A stretch of 64,000 nt of DNA from Xylophilus ampelinus (GTDB lineage: Bacteria; Pseudomonadota; Gammaproteobacteria; Burkholderiales; Burkholderiaceae_C): the NCBI RefSeq assembly GCF_901875635.1, contig NZ_CABFMN010000073.1:155004-219003 (forward strand), given 5' to 3'. Positions within the stretch are counted from its first letter, which is position 1. Every line of letters begins with the position of its first letter. Both the position numbers and the translations under genes were made by a program. Shown here one piece after another: positions 48,516 to 58,659 of this stretch. Under the pieces are notes generated by a model. That model was not told where the DNA came from. It searched no databases and saw only the letters and a list, made by a program, of their open reading frames with translations.

Positions 48516-49439
48516 TCAAGATTTGACCTCGAAGCGCGCCACGCCGCCCGACTTGGCGAGCGGCGCCAGGTCGAAGGCCTTGCCGCGCACGAGCACGTCG
48601 ACGTTGCTGGCTCGCCCGACCACCACCGACAGCGGCAGGCTGCCCGAAAGCTTGACCGTCTCGCCCGACGCCACCAGCCTGCGCAGCAGCACCTTGCCGC
48701 CCGCCTCGGTGACGGTGATCCAGGATTCGCCGCGTGCCGCCGTCAGCACCAGCGTATCGCTGGGGATCGCGGCGACAGGCTCCGGCGCCGGAACCGGCGC
48801 GGATGGCGCAGCCTCTGCTGCAGGCGCCGCGGCGGCCGTCGGCGCGGCCGCGACGGGCTCCATCACCGTGCCCGGCTGCGCGGCGGGCGTCGGTGCACCG
48901 TCCGACGACGCGGTCGCCGAAGACGCGCCTTGCCGATCCGTCAGCTTCGCCAGCCATGCGCCGGCGCCGTCGAAGACCGACTGCGGCAACCAGAACACGG
49001 CCGCGGCACCGATGAGCAGCACCGCCACCAGCGCCAGCAGCGGCTTGGGAAGCAGGCGGCCCTGCGGCTGGCGGCCGGCACCGCGGTGCGGATGCTGGCG
49101 GATGTTGCCGCTCATGCTGCGGTCGGCCTCGGCCAGGGCGGCCTGCGGTGCGCCGGGCAGTTTGGCGAGCACCGGCGCGGGGTCAATGCGCAGCGCCCGC
49201 GCCACGCTGGCCGCCAGGGCACGCGCGAACACCGGGTCGGGCAGCGCGTCGATGTCGTCGGCCTCCAGGGCTTCGAGCTTCTGCGGCGGTACCTTGAGCG
49301 CCGCGGCGACCACTTCCACATGCAGGCCATGCGCCTCGCGGGCCTGCCGCAGCATGTCGCCCGCGCTCATGTGCGTGGTGTCGCCAGGCGTCAGCGGCAC
49401 CGCCGCCGACGCGCCGAACTCACTGGCCCGCTCAATCAT
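48516..49439 (-). CDS. rodZ: RodZ-like cytoskeletal protein (HTH, TM and DUF4115)
   Basis: A 307-residue bitopic protein. A Cro-type helix-turn-helix ([20 protein letters not shown], residues about 25-85) is followed by a basic stretch, one membrane helix ([18 protein letters not shown]), an Ala/Pro-rich linker and a periplasmic DUF4115 domain. RodZ links MreB to the elongation machinery and sets rod shape. Its start overlaps the pilW stop by 8 bases. Confidence 0.93.
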   Translation of the reverse strand: MIERASEFGASAAVPLTPGDTTHMSAGDMLRQAREAHGLHVEVVAAALKVPPQKLEALEADDIDALPDPVFARALAASVARALRIDPAPVLAKLPGAPQAALAEADRSMSGNIRQHPHRGAGRQPQGRLLPKPLLALVAVLLIGAAAVFWLPQSVFDGAGAWLAKLTDRQGASSATASSDGAPTPAAQPGTVMEPVAAAPTAAAAPAAEAAPSAPVPAPEPVAAIPSDTLVLTAARGESWITVTEAGGKVLLRRLVASGETVKLSGSLPLSVVVGRASNVDVLVRGKAFDLAPLAKSGGVARFEVKS

Positions 49440-50280
49440 CGAAGTTACCGCGCTCGTAGGCCAGTGATTCGCGCGATTGGGGGAAGCGGCGCTGGAGCTG
49501 GCTGGCCAGTTGCGCCATGGCCTCGCGGTTGCCCAGGCGGCGCTCGGTCTTCACGCCCAGCCAGAGCGACTCGGCGTTGGCCTGCTGGCCGTTGTTGATG
49601 CGGCGGATGTAGAACTGCGCCCGCGTGTAGTCCTCACGCTGGAACAGCAGCGAGGCGAGGTTGTAGCCGATCACCGGGTTGCCGGCGTCCATCTCGTAGG
49701 CCTGGGTGAGGCTCTTCTCCGCCGCGGCGCGGTCGCCGGCCTGGATCTGGCACACGCCCTGCGTCATCAGGGTCTTGGCGGCGTCCTGGTAAGTGGGCAC
49801 GGCCAGCGCGGCACCGAACTGGGCCATCGCGTCGGCATAACGCTTCTGCTGGCACAACAGCCAGCCGTAGTTGTGGCGGGTGTCCGGGTCGCGCGGCTTG
49901 ATCGCGATGGCGCGGCGGAAGCTGTCCTCGGCCTGGGCGGCGTCGTCCTGGCGCATGTAGATCAGGCCGCGCAGGTTGTAGGCATCGGCGTAGTTGGGGT
50001 CGGCCGCCAGCGCCTGGTTGATCTCCTGCATCGCGACCTCGGTCTGGCCGTGCTGGAAGTAGCCCACCGCGAGCTGCAGGCGCAGCTCGGCGCGGCGCTG
50101 CGCCTGGGCTTGGGCCGACTCGGGCGCCGCCGCCGTCGGCGGGCTGTTCTTCATGTCGGCGAAGGACGTGGTGGTCGTGGTGGTCGTGGTGCAACCGGCA
50201 ACCGCCATTGCGGCCGCTGCCGCGCCGCCCCACAGCCAGCGCTGCGAGAACCGGACCGCGGCCGGGGAGTGTTCTGTCAT
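49432..50280 (-). CDS. pilW: PilW/PilF type IV pilus biogenesis lipoprotein
   Basis: A 282-residue TPR lipoprotein, the pilotin that helps PilQ secretin assembly. The lipobox VAGC is followed by eight Thr residues, then TPR repeats (ALAADPNYADAYNLRGLIYM, AIKPRDPDTRHNYGWLLCQ). The Thr run is encoded by a nine-base near-repeat at 50168-50191. ATG 50280 was chosen for signal-peptide fit. It lies between rlmN and rodZ in the conserved betaproteobacterial order. Confidence 0.93.
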   Translation of the reverse strand: MTEHSPAAVRFSQRWLWGGAAAAAMAVAGCTTTTTTTTSFADMKNSPPTAAAPESAQAQAQRRAELRLQLAVGYFQHGQTEVAMQEINQALAADPNYADAYNLRGLIYMRQDDAAQAEDSFRRAIAIKPRDPDTRHNYGWLLCQQKRYADAMAQFGAALAVPTYQDAAKTLMTQGVCQIQAGDRAAAEKSLTQAYEMDAGNPVIGYNLASLLFQREDYTRAQFYIRRINNGQQANAESLWLGVKTERRLGNREAMAQLASQLQRRFPQSRESLAYERGNFDD

Positions 50281-50284
50281 CGGT

Positions 50285-51436
50285 TCAATGCTCCTGCGTC
50301 GCATCGGCCGCCACTCCCGGGCGCGCCTTGTGCAGCACCACGGTGCGCCGCTGCGCCATGCGCTCGGCCGCACGGGTGCGGTCCTTCACGTCGCCGGCGA
50401 GCTGGCCGCAGGCCGCGTCGATGTCGTCCCCGCGCGTCTTGCGCACCGTGGTGACGATGCCGGCGTCGCCCAGCGCAAGGGCAAAGGCCTGCACGCGCGC
50501 CTGCGGCGAGCGCAGCAGTCCCGAGGCCGGGAAGGGATTGAAGGGAATGAGGTTGAACTTGCACGACACGCCCTGCGACCGCACCAGGTCGACAAGCTGC
50601 TGCGCATGTTCGGGCTGGTCGTTCACGCCGTCGAGCATGCAGTACTCGAAGGTGATGAAGTCGCGCGGTGCATACGCGAGATAGCGCTTGCAGGCCGCGA
50701 GGAGTTCCTCGAGCGGGTACTTGCGGTTGAGCGGCACGAGGTCGTCGCGCAGCGCATCGTTGGGCGCATGCAACGACACCGCGAGCGCGACCGGGCAGTC
50801 CTGGCCGAGGCGGTCGATCATCGGCACCACACCGGAGGTCGACACCGTCACGCGGCGGCGCGACAGGCCGTAGGCGTTGTCGTCAAGCATGGTGCGCAGC
50901 GCGGGAACGAGGGCTGCGTAGTTCTGCAGCGGCTCGCCCATGCCCATCATCACGACGTTCGAAATGATGCGTTCGTCGCGTTGCAGGTGCTTGCGCAGGA
51001 AGTGCTCGGCGAACCACAGCTGGGCGACGATCTCGCCGGTGCTGAGGTTGCGGCTGAAACCCTGGTGGCCGGTGGAGCAGAAACGGCAGCCCACCGCACA
51101 CCCGGCCTGGGACGACACGCACAGCGTGCCGCGGTCGTCTTCGGGAATGAAGACCGCCTCGACGGCATTGCCGTCGCCGACGTCGAACAGCCACTTGATG
51201 GTGCCGTCGGCCGACAGCTGCTGCGAAATAACCGGCAGCGCCGTCACATGCGCCGTGCCGGCGAGCTTGCCGCGCAGCGACTTCGCCAGATCGGTCATCT
51301 GCTCGAAGTCGCTCGCGCCCCGATGATGGATCCAGCGGAACAGCTGCGTGGCGCGGAAGCGCTTCTCGCCGAGCGCCTCGCAGAAAGCGGCCAGCCCCTC
51401 GAGGTCGAATTCGAGCAGGTTGGTTTGTGCGTTCAT
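50285..51436 (-). CDS. rlmN: RlmN, 23S rRNA/tRNA adenine C2 methyltransferase
   Basis: A 383-residue radical SAM enzyme. The cluster motif CAVGCRFC and the segment SSQAGC, and the C-terminal catalytic Cys in [13 protein letters not shown], are present. It methylates A2503 of 23S rRNA and A37 of some tRNAs. It follows ndk by 25 bases and precedes pilW by 4 bases. Confidence 0.97.
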   Translation of the reverse strand: MNAQTNLLEFDLEGLAAFCEALGEKRFRATQLFRWIHHRGASDFEQMTDLAKSLRGKLAGTAHVTALPVISQQLSADGTIKWLFDVGDGNAVEAVFIPEDDRGTLCVSSQAGCAVGCRFCSTGHQGFSRNLSTGEIVAQLWFAEHFLRKHLQRDERIISNVVMMGMGEPLQNYAALVPALRTMLDDNAYGLSRRRVTVSTSGVVPMIDRLGQDCPVALAVSLHAPNDALRDDLVPLNRKYPLEELLAACKRYLAYAPRDFITFEYCMLDGVNDQPEHAQQLVDLVRSQGVSCKFNLIPFNPFPASGLLRSPQARVQAFALALGDAGIVTTVRKTRGDDIDAACGQLAGDVKDRTRAAERMAQRRTVVLHKARPGVAADATQEH

Positions 51437-51461
51437 GCGGCGGCCCGGCCCGGGGGCGGGC

Positions 51462-51875
51462 TTACTTCAGGTTGGGGAAGAAGAAGGCGATCTCGGCCTT
51501 GGCCGTCTCGGGCGCATCCGAGCCGTGCACGGCGTTGGCGTCGATGCTGTCGGCGAAGTCGGCGCGGATGGTGCCGGGCGCGGCCTTCTTGGGGTCGGTG
51601 GCGCCCATCAAGTCGCGGTTCTTGGCGATGGCGTTGTCGCCTTCGAGCGCTTGCACGAAGACCGGGCCCGACACCATGAAGCTCACCAGGTCCTTGAAGA
51701 AGGGACGCTCCTTGTGCACGGCGTAGAACTGCTCGGCCTGGGCTTGCGACAGCTGCATGTACTGGGCGGCGACGATCTTCAGGCCAGCGGCTTCGAAGCG
51801 GGAGACGATCTTGCCGATGACGTTCTTGGCGACGGCGTCGGGCTTGATGATGGAAAGGGTGCGTTCGATGGCCAT
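51462..51875 (-). CDS. ndk: Nucleoside diphosphate kinase
   Basis: A 137-residue (slightly short) NDK. The active-site His is in [12 protein letters not shown], and the start [17 protein letters not shown] is typical. It balances nucleoside triphosphates using ATP. The upstream in-frame ATG at 51926 adds unrelated residues and was rejected. It heads the unit that continues with rlmN. The 190-base gap to rluB shows no coding sequence. Confidence 0.97.
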   Translation of the reverse strand: MAIERTLSIIKPDAVAKNVIGKIVSRFEAAGLKIVAAQYMQLSQAQAEQFYAVHKERPFFKDLVSFMVSGPVFVQALEGDNAIAKNRDLMGATDPKKAAPGTIRADFADSIDANAVHGSDAPETAKAEIAFFFPNLK

Positions 51876-52064
51876 GGAGTGCTTTCTGAGCGGATGTTGA
51901 TCTGGAATGAGCTGCCGAACCGGCACGAAGTTGCATCGCCTGAAACGATGCCTGTGCCAGTCTTGACAAAGCCTTGCATTTTAACCGGGGCGAATGACCG
52001 ATTCGCGCCATCGCTGTGCAAAAACCGCAGGCAGGCCCATGGCTTGCCCGCGTCAGTCGCACGC

Positions 52065-53705
52065 TCAGCGAGGGCGCGGACGCCGGCCGCGGCCACCGCC
52101 GCCGCCACCACCCGGGGCGCCGCCACCGCCGGAACCGCCACCTCGGCGGGGATCCTTGCGCTGGCGCGAGAAGCTGTCGGCGCCGATGTAGCCGAGCGAG
52201 GTCTTCATCGGGTCGGGTTGCCCGCCCCCTGCGCCGCCGCCCGCCTTGGGTCCGCGGTCGTTGCCGCGCTTCTTCCTGCCGCCGGGGCCGCCGGCATTGC
52301 CGCCCTGCGGATTGCCGCGTGTGGCGAGCGGATTCGGCTGGCGCGGTCCGTTGCCGCCACCACCACCACCGCCACCCTTGTTCGCGCCGCCGCGGCGGCG
52401 CTTCTTGCCGCGGTCGCTGGCGCCGCGGCCGGGGCCGGGGCCGTCCTCGCGCTGGCGCGGCGCCGGCATGTCGGCACCCGCCGCATGCGTGAGGGCGCGG
52501 ATGTCGCGCTCGTCCAGTTCCAGCCAAGCGCCGCGCCGCAGGCCGCGCGGCAGCACCATGGCGCCGTAGCGGATGCGGATCAGCCGGCTCACGGCATGGC
52601 CCACGGCCTCGAACAGGCGACGCACCTCGCGGTTGCGCCCCTCCGAGATGGTCACGCGGTACCACTGGTTCGACCCCTCGCCGCCGCCATCCTCGATGGT
52701 GCCGAACTGCGCCACGCCGTCGTCGAGCCGCACGCCGTCGATCAGACGCTGCTTTTCCTCGTTGCTCAGCGCGCCGAGCACACGCACGGCGTACTCGCGC
52801 TCCAGCCCGAATCGCGGGTGCATGAGCCGGTTGGCCAGTTCACCCGAGCTGGTGAAGAGCAGCAGGCCTTCGGTATTCAGGTCCAGGCGGCCGACCGACT
52901 GCCACTTGCCCTGCACCAGGCGAGGGAGCTTGCGAAAGACCGTGGGGCGGTTCTGCGGATCGTCGTGCGTAACCACCTCGCCCACCGGCTTGTGGTACGC
53001 GATCACACGCGGCGGCGGGGGCGCGATGCGGTAGCGGATCGGCTTGCCGTTGACCTTGACCTGGTCGCCGTACTGGATGCGCTGGCCGATATGGGCTGGT
53101 TCGTTGTTGACGGAGATGCGGCCCTCGAGGATGAGGCGCTCCATCTCCAGGCGCGAGCCGAGGCCGGCCTGGGCCAGCACCTTGTGCAGCTTGGGCGCGT
53201 CGGCCTGTGGCAGCAGCACGCGCTTGAGCGGCGCCACGTCTGGGCTGGTTTCGTCCGCGTCGAACTGGCCCGAGACCACGTCGGCGAACTGGATCGGCTC
53301 CGGCGGCGGCGCGTTGCGCTGCTCGCGCTCGGCGGCGCGGCGGGCGCGGTCGAACTCGTCCTTGTCTTCGTCGTCCTCTTCGTCCTCCTCCCCGCCTTCG
53401 CCGTCCGGGGCCTCACCCTCGTCGCGAGGCACGGGCGCTGCAGGAGAAATCGAGGCCTCGGAAACAGCAGGTGTGGCGACCGGCTCAGGCACACCGGCGG
53501 GCTCTGCGTCGGTGGCAGCTGCCGATGCATCGACGACCTCCGCCTTGGGTTTGCGCGGGCGACGCTTGCGGACCGGCGCCGCTGCGCCGTCTGCTATCGA
53601 TTCCGTAGCTGCCTGCGCAGGCTGGACGGGCGTTGCGGCCACTTTTTCTTCTGATTCCGCAGGCGCACCGGAGGGGGGGAGGTCGTCGTGGTCGGGGGCG
53701 CTCAT
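52065..53705 (-). CDS. rluB: RluB-type 23S rRNA pseudouridine synthase with long tails and an in-frame repeat
   Basis: A 546-residue protein. The core is an S4 domain ([20 protein letters not shown], about residue 180) followed by the RsuA/RluB catalytic domain with [14 protein letters not shown]. It modifies U2605 of 23S rRNA. The N-terminal 150 residues are acidic and low-complexity; the C-terminal 130 are Gly/Arg/Pro-rich. Residues about 16-38 ([18 protein letters not shown] part) are encoded by dispersed element copy H, in frame. The start overlaps the scpB stop (ATGA). Confidence 0.93.
   Translation of the reverse strand: MSAPDHDDLPPSGAPAESEEKVAATPVQPAQAATESIADGAAAPVRKRRPRKPKAEVVDASAAATDAEPAGVPEPVATPAVSEASISPAAPVPRDEGEAPDGEGGEEDEEDDEDKDEFDRARRAAEREQRNAPPPEPIQFADVVSGQFDADETSPDVAPLKRVLLPQADAPKLHKVLAQAGLGSRLEMERLILEGRISVNNEPAHIGQRIQYGDQVKVNGKPIRYRIAPPPPRVIAYHKPVGEVVTHDDPQNRPTVFRKLPRLVQGKWQSVGRLDLNTEGLLLFTSSGELANRLMHPRFGLEREYAVRVLGALSNEEKQRLIDGVRLDDGVAQFGTIEDGGGEGSNQWYRVTISEGRNREVRRLFEAVGHAVSRLIRIRYGAMVLPRGLRRGAWLELDERDIRALTHAAGADMPAPRQREDGPGPGRGASDRGKKRRRGGANKGGGGGGGGNGPRQPNPLATRGNPQGGNAGGPGGRKKRGNDRGPKAGGGAGGGQPDPMKTSLGYIGADSFSRQRKDPRRGGGSGGGGAPGGGGGGGRGRRPRPR
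53592..53656 (+). repeat. Dispersed element family 1, copy H, in frame in rluB
   Basis: It starts TGCTATCGATTCCGTAGC, continues TGCCTGCGCAGGCTGGACGG, then GCGTTGCGGCCAC, and ends TTTTTCTTCTGATT. It lies wholly within rluB and reads through in frame on the minus strand. Confidence 0.82.
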
Positions 53706-54523
53706 GAGGGAGTTCCGGAAGAGGAGTCGATGGGGGAGGAAGGAGGGAGCGGCTCGTCGGCGGGAAGACCGGGCGCCGGTGTTGCGCCGGCTTCGGCCGT
53801 GCGCGGAGGTTCGTCGCCCTCCGGGGCTGCAGCAGTCGCCACGGTCGCTTCATGCCGTGGCGTGGACTTGGCAGCCGCATCGGCCTGTGCAGGCAAGGTC
53901 GGGTCGGCACCCTCCCCGCCCGTCTCGGCCGCGTCGGGCTCGCCGATCGGCAGCCCGGGCTGGTCGGCGTCGATGCCACGGGACAGCGCCTCGGCCATGG
54001 CCTGGGCATGCTGCGGCGCTTCGATCATCGGCAACTGGTCGAGCGAGGCCAGACCCAGGTCGTCGAGGAACTGGCGCGTCGTGGCATAGAGCGCGGGGCG
54101 GCCCACCGTCTCGCGGTGGCCGATGACCTCGACCCAGCCGCGGTCCTCGAGCTGCTTGAGGATCATCGAGTTGATGGTCACGCCGCGGATGTCTTCCATG
54201 TCGCCGCGGGTCACGGGCTGGCGGTAGGCAATGATGGCCAGCGTCTCGAGCGCGGCGCGGGTGTAGCGGGGGGGCTTCTCAGGGTGCAGGCGATCGAGGT
54301 GGTCGCGCATCTCGGGCCGGCTCTGGAAGCGCCAGCCGGTGGCGACGTTGATCAGCTCCAGGCCGCGCTGAGACCAGTCGTCCTGCATCTCGTGCAGCAG
54401 CGACTTGATGGTGTCGGCGCCGAGTTCGTCGTTGAACAGCACGCGCAACTCGCGCAGGGGCAACGGCTGGGCCGAACAGATCAAGGCGGTTTCAAGAATG
54501 CGCTTCGCATCCGCCGTATTCAT
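53702..54523 (-). CDS. scpB: ScpB, chromosome segregation/condensation protein
   Basis: A 273-residue protein with two winged-helix domains in the first 175 residues ([35 protein letters not shown]) and a low-complexity Pro/Glu/Ala tail of about 90 residues. ScpB works with ScpA and SMC; neither is in this window. It starts 134 bases after rluD and overlaps rluB by ATGA. Confidence 0.93.
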   Translation of the reverse strand: MNTADAKRILETALICSAQPLPLRELRVLFNDELGADTIKSLLHEMQDDWSQRGLELINVATGWRFQSRPEMRDHLDRLHPEKPPRYTRAALETLAIIAYRQPVTRGDMEDIRGVTINSMILKQLEDRGWVEVIGHRETVGRPALYATTRQFLDDLGLASLDQLPMIEAPQHAQAMAEALSRGIDADQPGLPIGEPDAAETGGEGADPTLPAQADAAAKSTPRHEATVATAAAPEGDEPPRTAEAGATPAPGLPADEPLPPSSPIDSSSGTPS

Positions 54524-54657
54524 GGTTCGCGGTGTCCGGGAAGAGGCGCCGCCAGGGGCGCACGTTCAGAACAGAGGGGATCGGCGAGGCGTTGCGGGCC
54601 AGGGCCGGCGAAGCAACGCGGTCCGGGCCCGAGGGGCGCCGGGACGGCAGGACACCG

Positions 54658-55683
54658 TCAGCCGTGATTGTAGTCCAGCCCCCACGCGCGGGCGGCGTGG
54701 GCCAGGTCGTCCGGCACGGGCGAGCGCAGGTCCAGCGCCTGCTGCGTGACGGGATGAACGAAGGCCAGCCGATAGGCGTGCAGGCCCTGGCGCGTCAGCC
54801 CGTTCGCAGGGGCGCCGCCATAGGTCTCGTCCCCGACCAGGGCGTGGCCGATGGACGCCATGTGCACGCGGATCTGGTGGGTGCGGCCCGTCTCCAGCGT
54901 GCAGCGGACCAGGCAGCCCGCGTCGTGGCTGCCCAGGGACTCGATCAACGTGCGCGCCGGCTTGCCGGGGTGCTGCCGCAAGTCGACCACCGCCATGCGC
55001 AGGCGATTGCGCGGATCGCGCCCGATCGCCGCATCGACCTGGCGGCTGGCTGTCCCCTCCCAACGCCGATGCGCCAAGGCCACGTACTGGCGGGTGACCT
55101 CGCGCGCTGCGATCATGCGCACGAGCGCCTCCATGGCCAGGCGGCTGCGGGCCACCACCATCAGGCCGCTGGTGTCGCGGTCGAGCCTGTGGACGATGCC
55201 GGCGCGAGGCAGTTGCGAGGCACGCGGGTCGCGTGCCAGGAGGCCGTTGAGCAATGTGCCGCTCCAGTGGCCCGGGGCCGGATGCACCACGAGCCCGGCG
55301 GGCTTGTCGATCACGCACAGGTGCTCGTCCTCGTGCACCACCACCAGCGGCATCGGCTCGGGCCGGAAGGCCTGGCTCTGCGGCGTCGGACGCAGCTCGA
55401 CCTGGCCGGCGTCGCCGACGCGCACCGCGACGGAGGGCTTGCGCGCGACGCGGCTTTGCAGCTGCACCGCACCGTCCTCGATGAGCTGCTGCAGGTAGCT
55501 GCGCGAGAACTCGGGCACCAGCAGCGCCAGCGCCCGGTCCAGCCGCTGACCGTGCAGTGCAGCGGCGATGGCGAAAGGCCGGATTTCGCTTTCTTCCGCG
55601 GTGTCGGCGCCCTCGTCTCCCTCCGGCGCCGCGCCCTCGGGGTCAAGAGGGGGCGTCGATATAATTGGAGGTACCTGTTTCAA
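54658..55683 (-). CDS. rluD: RluD, 23S rRNA pseudouridine synthase
   Basis: A 341-residue enzyme with an N-terminal S4 domain (QRLDRALALLVPEFSRSYLQQ) and the RluA catalytic motif HRLDRDTSGLM. It makes pseudouridines at 1911, 1915 and 1917 in helix 69 (E. coli numbering). The start is TTG 55683, with GAGG 9 bases upstream. No ATG lies in frame before about residue 110. It is divergent from bamD, with only 14 bases between the start codons. Confidence 0.94.
   Translation of the reverse strand: MKQVPPIISTPPLDPEGAAPEGDEGADTAEESEIRPFAIAAALHGQRLDRALALLVPEFSRSYLQQLIEDGAVQLQSRVARKPSVAVRVGDAGQVELRPTPQSQAFRPEPMPLVVVHEDEHLCVIDKPAGLVVHPAPGHWSGTLLNGLLARDPRASQLPRAGIVHRLDRDTSGLMVVARSRLAMEALVRMIAAREVTRQYVALAHRRWEGTASRQVDAAIGRDPRNRLRMAVVDLRQHPGKPARTLIESLGSHDAGCLVRCTLETGRTHQIRVHMASIGHALVGDETYGGAPANGLTRQGLHAYRLAFVHPVTQQALDLRSPVPDDLAHAARAWGLDYNHG
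55660..55665 (+). promoter_or_regulatory. Candidate -10 box (TATAAT) of bamD
   Basis: A perfect TATAAT lies 32 bases before the bamD ATG, inside the first codons of the divergent rluD. No good -35 box is 16-18 bases upstream. Confidence 0.45.
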
Positions 55684-55697
55684 GAAAGCTGCCTCAG

Positions 55698-56507
55698 ATG
55701 TTTCGCATCCAATTATCGGCCGTCCCCGTGTGGCTCGCCCTGGCGACAGGGGTCGCCCTGACGGCCGGGTGCTCGTCGACCAAGGAAGACCGGACGGCGA
55801 ACTGGAGCCCCAATCGGCTCTATGCCGAGGCCAAGGACGAAGCCGACGGCGGCTCTTACGACAAGGCCGTGCCGCTGTACGAGAAGCTCGAGGGCCGTGC
55901 CGCCGGCACGCCGCTGGCCCAGCAGGCGCAGCTGGACAAGGCCTACGCCCAATACAAGGGCGGCGACCGCACCCAGGCCATCGCGACGCTCGACCGATTC
56001 ATGAAGCTCCACCCGGCCAGCCCAGCGCTGGACTACGCGCTCTACCTCAAGGGCGTGGTGAACTTCAACGACGACCTGGGCATGTTCTCGTGGCTCACGC
56101 GCCAGGACCTGTCGGAGCGCGACCAGAAGGCGGCCAAGGAATCGTTTCTCGCGTTCAAGGAGCTGGTCGAGCGCTTCCCCGATTCGCGCTATGCGAAGGA
56201 TGCGCGCGACCGCATGCGCTACATCGTCAACTCGCTGGCGCAGTATGAAGTGCACGTGGCGCGCTACTACTACTCGCGCGGTGCCTACCTGGCGGCCATC
56301 AACCGCGCGCAGATCGCGCTCGCCGACTACCGCGAGGTGCCCGCCCTCGAAGAAGCCCTCTACATCATGGTGCAGTCTTACGACGCACTGGGCATGACCC
56401 AGCTGCGCGACGATGCCAAGCGCGTGCTGACGACCAACTACCCCAACAGCGAGTACCTGGTGAGCGGCTTCAAGCGCAAGGACGATCCGTGGTGGAAGCT
56501 CTGGTGA
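55698..56507 (+). CDS. bamD: BamD (ComL), outer-membrane assembly lipoprotein
   Basis: A 269-residue TPR lipoprotein, essential subunit of the BAM complex. The lipobox is TAGC (VALTAGCSSTKED), followed by five TPR-like repeats (LYAEAKDEADGGSYDKAVPLYEKLE and on). It is anchored to the inner leaflet of the outer membrane. The divergent position with rluD is conserved in related bacteria. bamB is in the same window. Confidence 0.97.
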   Translation: MFRIQLSAVPVWLALATGVALTAGCSSTKEDRTANWSPNRLYAEAKDEADGGSYDKAVPLYEKLEGRAAGTPLAQQAQLDKAYAQYKGGDRTQAIATLDRFMKLHPASPALDYALYLKGVVNFNDDLGMFSWLTRQDLSERDQKAAKESFLAFKELVERFPDSRYAKDARDRMRYIVNSLAQYEVHVARYYYSRGAYLAAINRAQIALADYREVPALEEALYIMVQSYDALGMTQLRDDAKRVLTTNYPNSEYLVSGFKRKDDPWWKLW

Positions 56508-56535
56508 TCGCGCCCTCCCCGCGCCCCGCCTGATT

Positions 56536-56560
56536 CGACGGCCGCCCTGTGCGGCCGTCG
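56536..56560 (+). terminator. Probable terminator after bamD
   Basis: A perfect 10-base stem (CGACGGCCGC and GCGGCCGTCG) with a 5-base loop lies 29 bases after the bamD stop. The following bases (CGCTCTT) hold few T residues, so it is weaker than a classic terminator. Confidence 0.55.
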
Positions 56561-56572
56561 CGCTCTTCATCG

Positions 56573-56655
56573 CCGGGCCGCCCCAAGATGAAAAGGCGCC
56601 CCCTTGGAGGCAGCAGACCTCGCAAAGCGGGAGCGTGGGACCTTTTTCAGGGGGC
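56573..56655 (+). repeat. Dispersed element family 2 at the 3' end of dinG
   Basis: It starts GCCGGGCCGCCCCAAG, continues GCGCCCCCTTGGAGGCAGC, then CGCAAAGCGGGAGCGTGGGA, and ends CAGGGGGCC. It overlaps the stop codon of dinG (56649-56647), which lies in the right end of the element. Confidence 0.7.
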
Positions 56656-58659
56656 CGGTGCGAGCAGGTCGTCGAACGCCGCATCGAGCGCCTGGGCGTC
56701 GTCCAGACGTCGCATGGGCGGCAGGGCCTGCAGCAGGCGGCGGCCGTAGCCCATGGCGATCAGGCGCGTGTCGCACACCGCAAGCACCCCGCGGTCGCTC
56801 TCGCGCCGGATGAGGCGCCCCGCGCCCTGCTTGAGCGCCACGGCAGCTTCCGGCACGAAGTAGTCGTTGAAGCCGCTGCGCCCCTGCGACTCCAGCCGCT
56901 TGGAGCGCGCCTCGACCAGCGGATCGTTGGGGGGCGGAAAGGGTAGCTTGTCGATCACCACGAACTGCAGCGCATCGCCCGGTGCATCGAAGCCCTCCCA
57001 GAACGAGGCCGAGGCCACCAGCACGCAACCCTTGCGGCCGGCCGAGGCGCCCTCGCGGAAGCGCTCCATCAGCACCCGCTTGGGCAACTCGCCCTGCACC
57101 AGCACTTCGAGGTCGGCACCGCCGGTCTGCGCCCGCTGGCGCAACAGGTCCCCGATCGTGCGCAACGCGCGCAAGGTGGTCGTCAGCACGAGGGTGCGGC
57201 CGCCAAGCCGTTCGGCGCCGTGCGCCGCGAGGCGGGCCACCTCGGCACTGTGCGAGGGATCGTTCGGCTTCGGAAAGCTGCGCGGCACGTAGAGCGCGGC
57301 CTGCTCGCCGTAGTCGAAGGGGCTGCTCACGCGCAGGATCTGCGCATCGCTCAAGCCGCAGGGCTCGGTGAACCAGCGCAGGCGCGGGTCGTCGCCCAGG
57401 GTGGCGGAGGTGAAGATCCAGGCCCGGCCGTCGGCAGGCGCATCACCGTCCTGAGGCGCACGGTCGGTCTTGAGCACCCGCTTGCGCACCGCCTCCGCGA
57501 TGTCCAGCGGCGATTCGACCAGGCGCAGCTGCGCGCCCACGTCCACCCAGCGCACCGCTTCGGGCGGGCAAGGCTGGGCGAGCCGCTCCGCGCGCTCGAG
57601 CATCTGGGCGGCGCGCTCGTGCAGGCGCACGAAGTCCGGCGCGATCTCGCTGACCGTGTCCAAGGCTTCCATGGCGTCATGAAGGCTGCGGCGCAGTGCC
57701 TCCAGGCTCTCCTGCCACGGCATCTCGGCGACGCCTTCGGGCGCGGGCCCGGCCCAGCGCAGCTTGGCACCCGGCCAGGACTTGCCGACGGACAGGCGCA
57801 GCTCGCGCGCAGCCCGGTCCAGGCCTGCCACCACCTGCTGCCAGTCGGCCAGGCCGCGGGCCTGCTGCAGGCCCGCGGCCAGCACGTCGCGCGCGAAATC
57901 GAGCACCTGTCCCGTGCCCAGCTGCAGCCCGAGGAACTGGACGCCGGTCTCGTTGAGCTGGTGCGCCTCGTCGAAGACCACCACGCGCACGCTCGGCAAC
58001 AGCTCGGCCATGCCCGATTCGCGCACGGCGAGATCGGCGAAGAAGAGATGGTGGTTGATGACCACCACGTCGGCGGCCAGCGCCTCGCGCCGCGCGAGGT
58101 TCACATGGCAGGCCTTGAACTGCGGGCACTGCGCGCCCAGGCAGTTGTCGCGCGTGGAGGTCACCAGCGGAATCGCGGGCGAGCGCTCGTCGAGGCCCGG
58201 CAGCTCGGCCAGGTCGCCGGTGCGTGTGCCCAGAGCCCACTGCTCGATCTTGCCCAGGGTGCGCGCCATGCCGCGCTCCACGCCGGCATCGCGCCGGGCC
58301 AGCCCGAGGCGGTGCAGGCACAGGTAGCTCGCACGTCCCTTGAGCAGCGCTGTCTTGAGCGGCAGGCCCAGTGCCTCGACCAGGCGCGGCAGGTCGCGGC
58401 CGAAGAGCTGATCTTGCAGTGCTTTGGTGGCCGTGGACAGCAGCACGCGTTCGCCGCTGAGCAGCGCCGGCACGAGGTAGGAGAAGGTCTTGCCGACACC
58501 GGTGCCGGCTTCGGCCACCAGCACGCCGCCGCCGTCGATGGTGTCGGCCACCGCCAGCGCCATCTGCGTCTGGCCGCTGCGCACGCGGAAGTGCTCGGCC
58601 GCACGCGACAGCACGCCGTCCTCGGCAAAAGCGCCCTCGACCTCGTCGCGCAGCGCCAT
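56647..58659 (-). CDS. dinG: DinG-like ATP-dependent helicase
   Basis: A 670-residue XPD/DinG superfamily 2 helicase. Walker A is EAGTGVGKTFSY, DEAH box VVFDEAHQL, and four Cys for a 4Fe-4S cluster lie between them (SYLCLH; NCLGAQC; KACHVN). The C-terminal motif is QGAGRLIRRESDRGV. It unwinds DNA or DNA-RNA hybrids, probably in repair. The stop lies in dispersed element family 2, which may set the last residues. The ATG overlaps the stop of the DUF465 gene by one base. Confidence 0.93.
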   Translation of the reverse strand: MALRDEVEGAFAEDGVLSRAAEHFRVRSGQTQMALAVADTIDGGGVLVAEAGTGVGKTFSYLVPALLSGERVLLSTATKALQDQLFGRDLPRLVEALGLPLKTALLKGRASYLCLHRLGLARRDAGVERGMARTLGKIEQWALGTRTGDLAELPGLDERSPAIPLVTSTRDNCLGAQCPQFKACHVNLARREALAADVVVINHHLFFADLAVRESGMAELLPSVRVVVFDEAHQLNETGVQFLGLQLGTGQVLDFARDVLAAGLQQARGLADWQQVVAGLDRAARELRLSVGKSWPGAKLRWAGPAPEGVAEMPWQESLEALRRSLHDAMEALDTVSEIAPDFVRLHERAAQMLERAERLAQPCPPEAVRWVDVGAQLRLVESPLDIAEAVRKRVLKTDRAPQDGDAPADGRAWIFTSATLGDDPRLRWFTEPCGLSDAQILRVSSPFDYGEQAALYVPRSFPKPNDPSHSAEVARLAAHGAERLGGRTLVLTTTLRALRTIGDLLRQRAQTGGADLEVLVQGELPKRVLMERFREGASAGRKGCVLVASASFWEGFDAPGDALQFVVIDKLPFPPPNDPLVEARSKRLESQGRSGFNDYFVPEAAVALKQGAGRLIRRESDRGVLAVCDTRLIAMGYGRRLLQALPPMRRLDDAQALDAAFDDLLAPAP

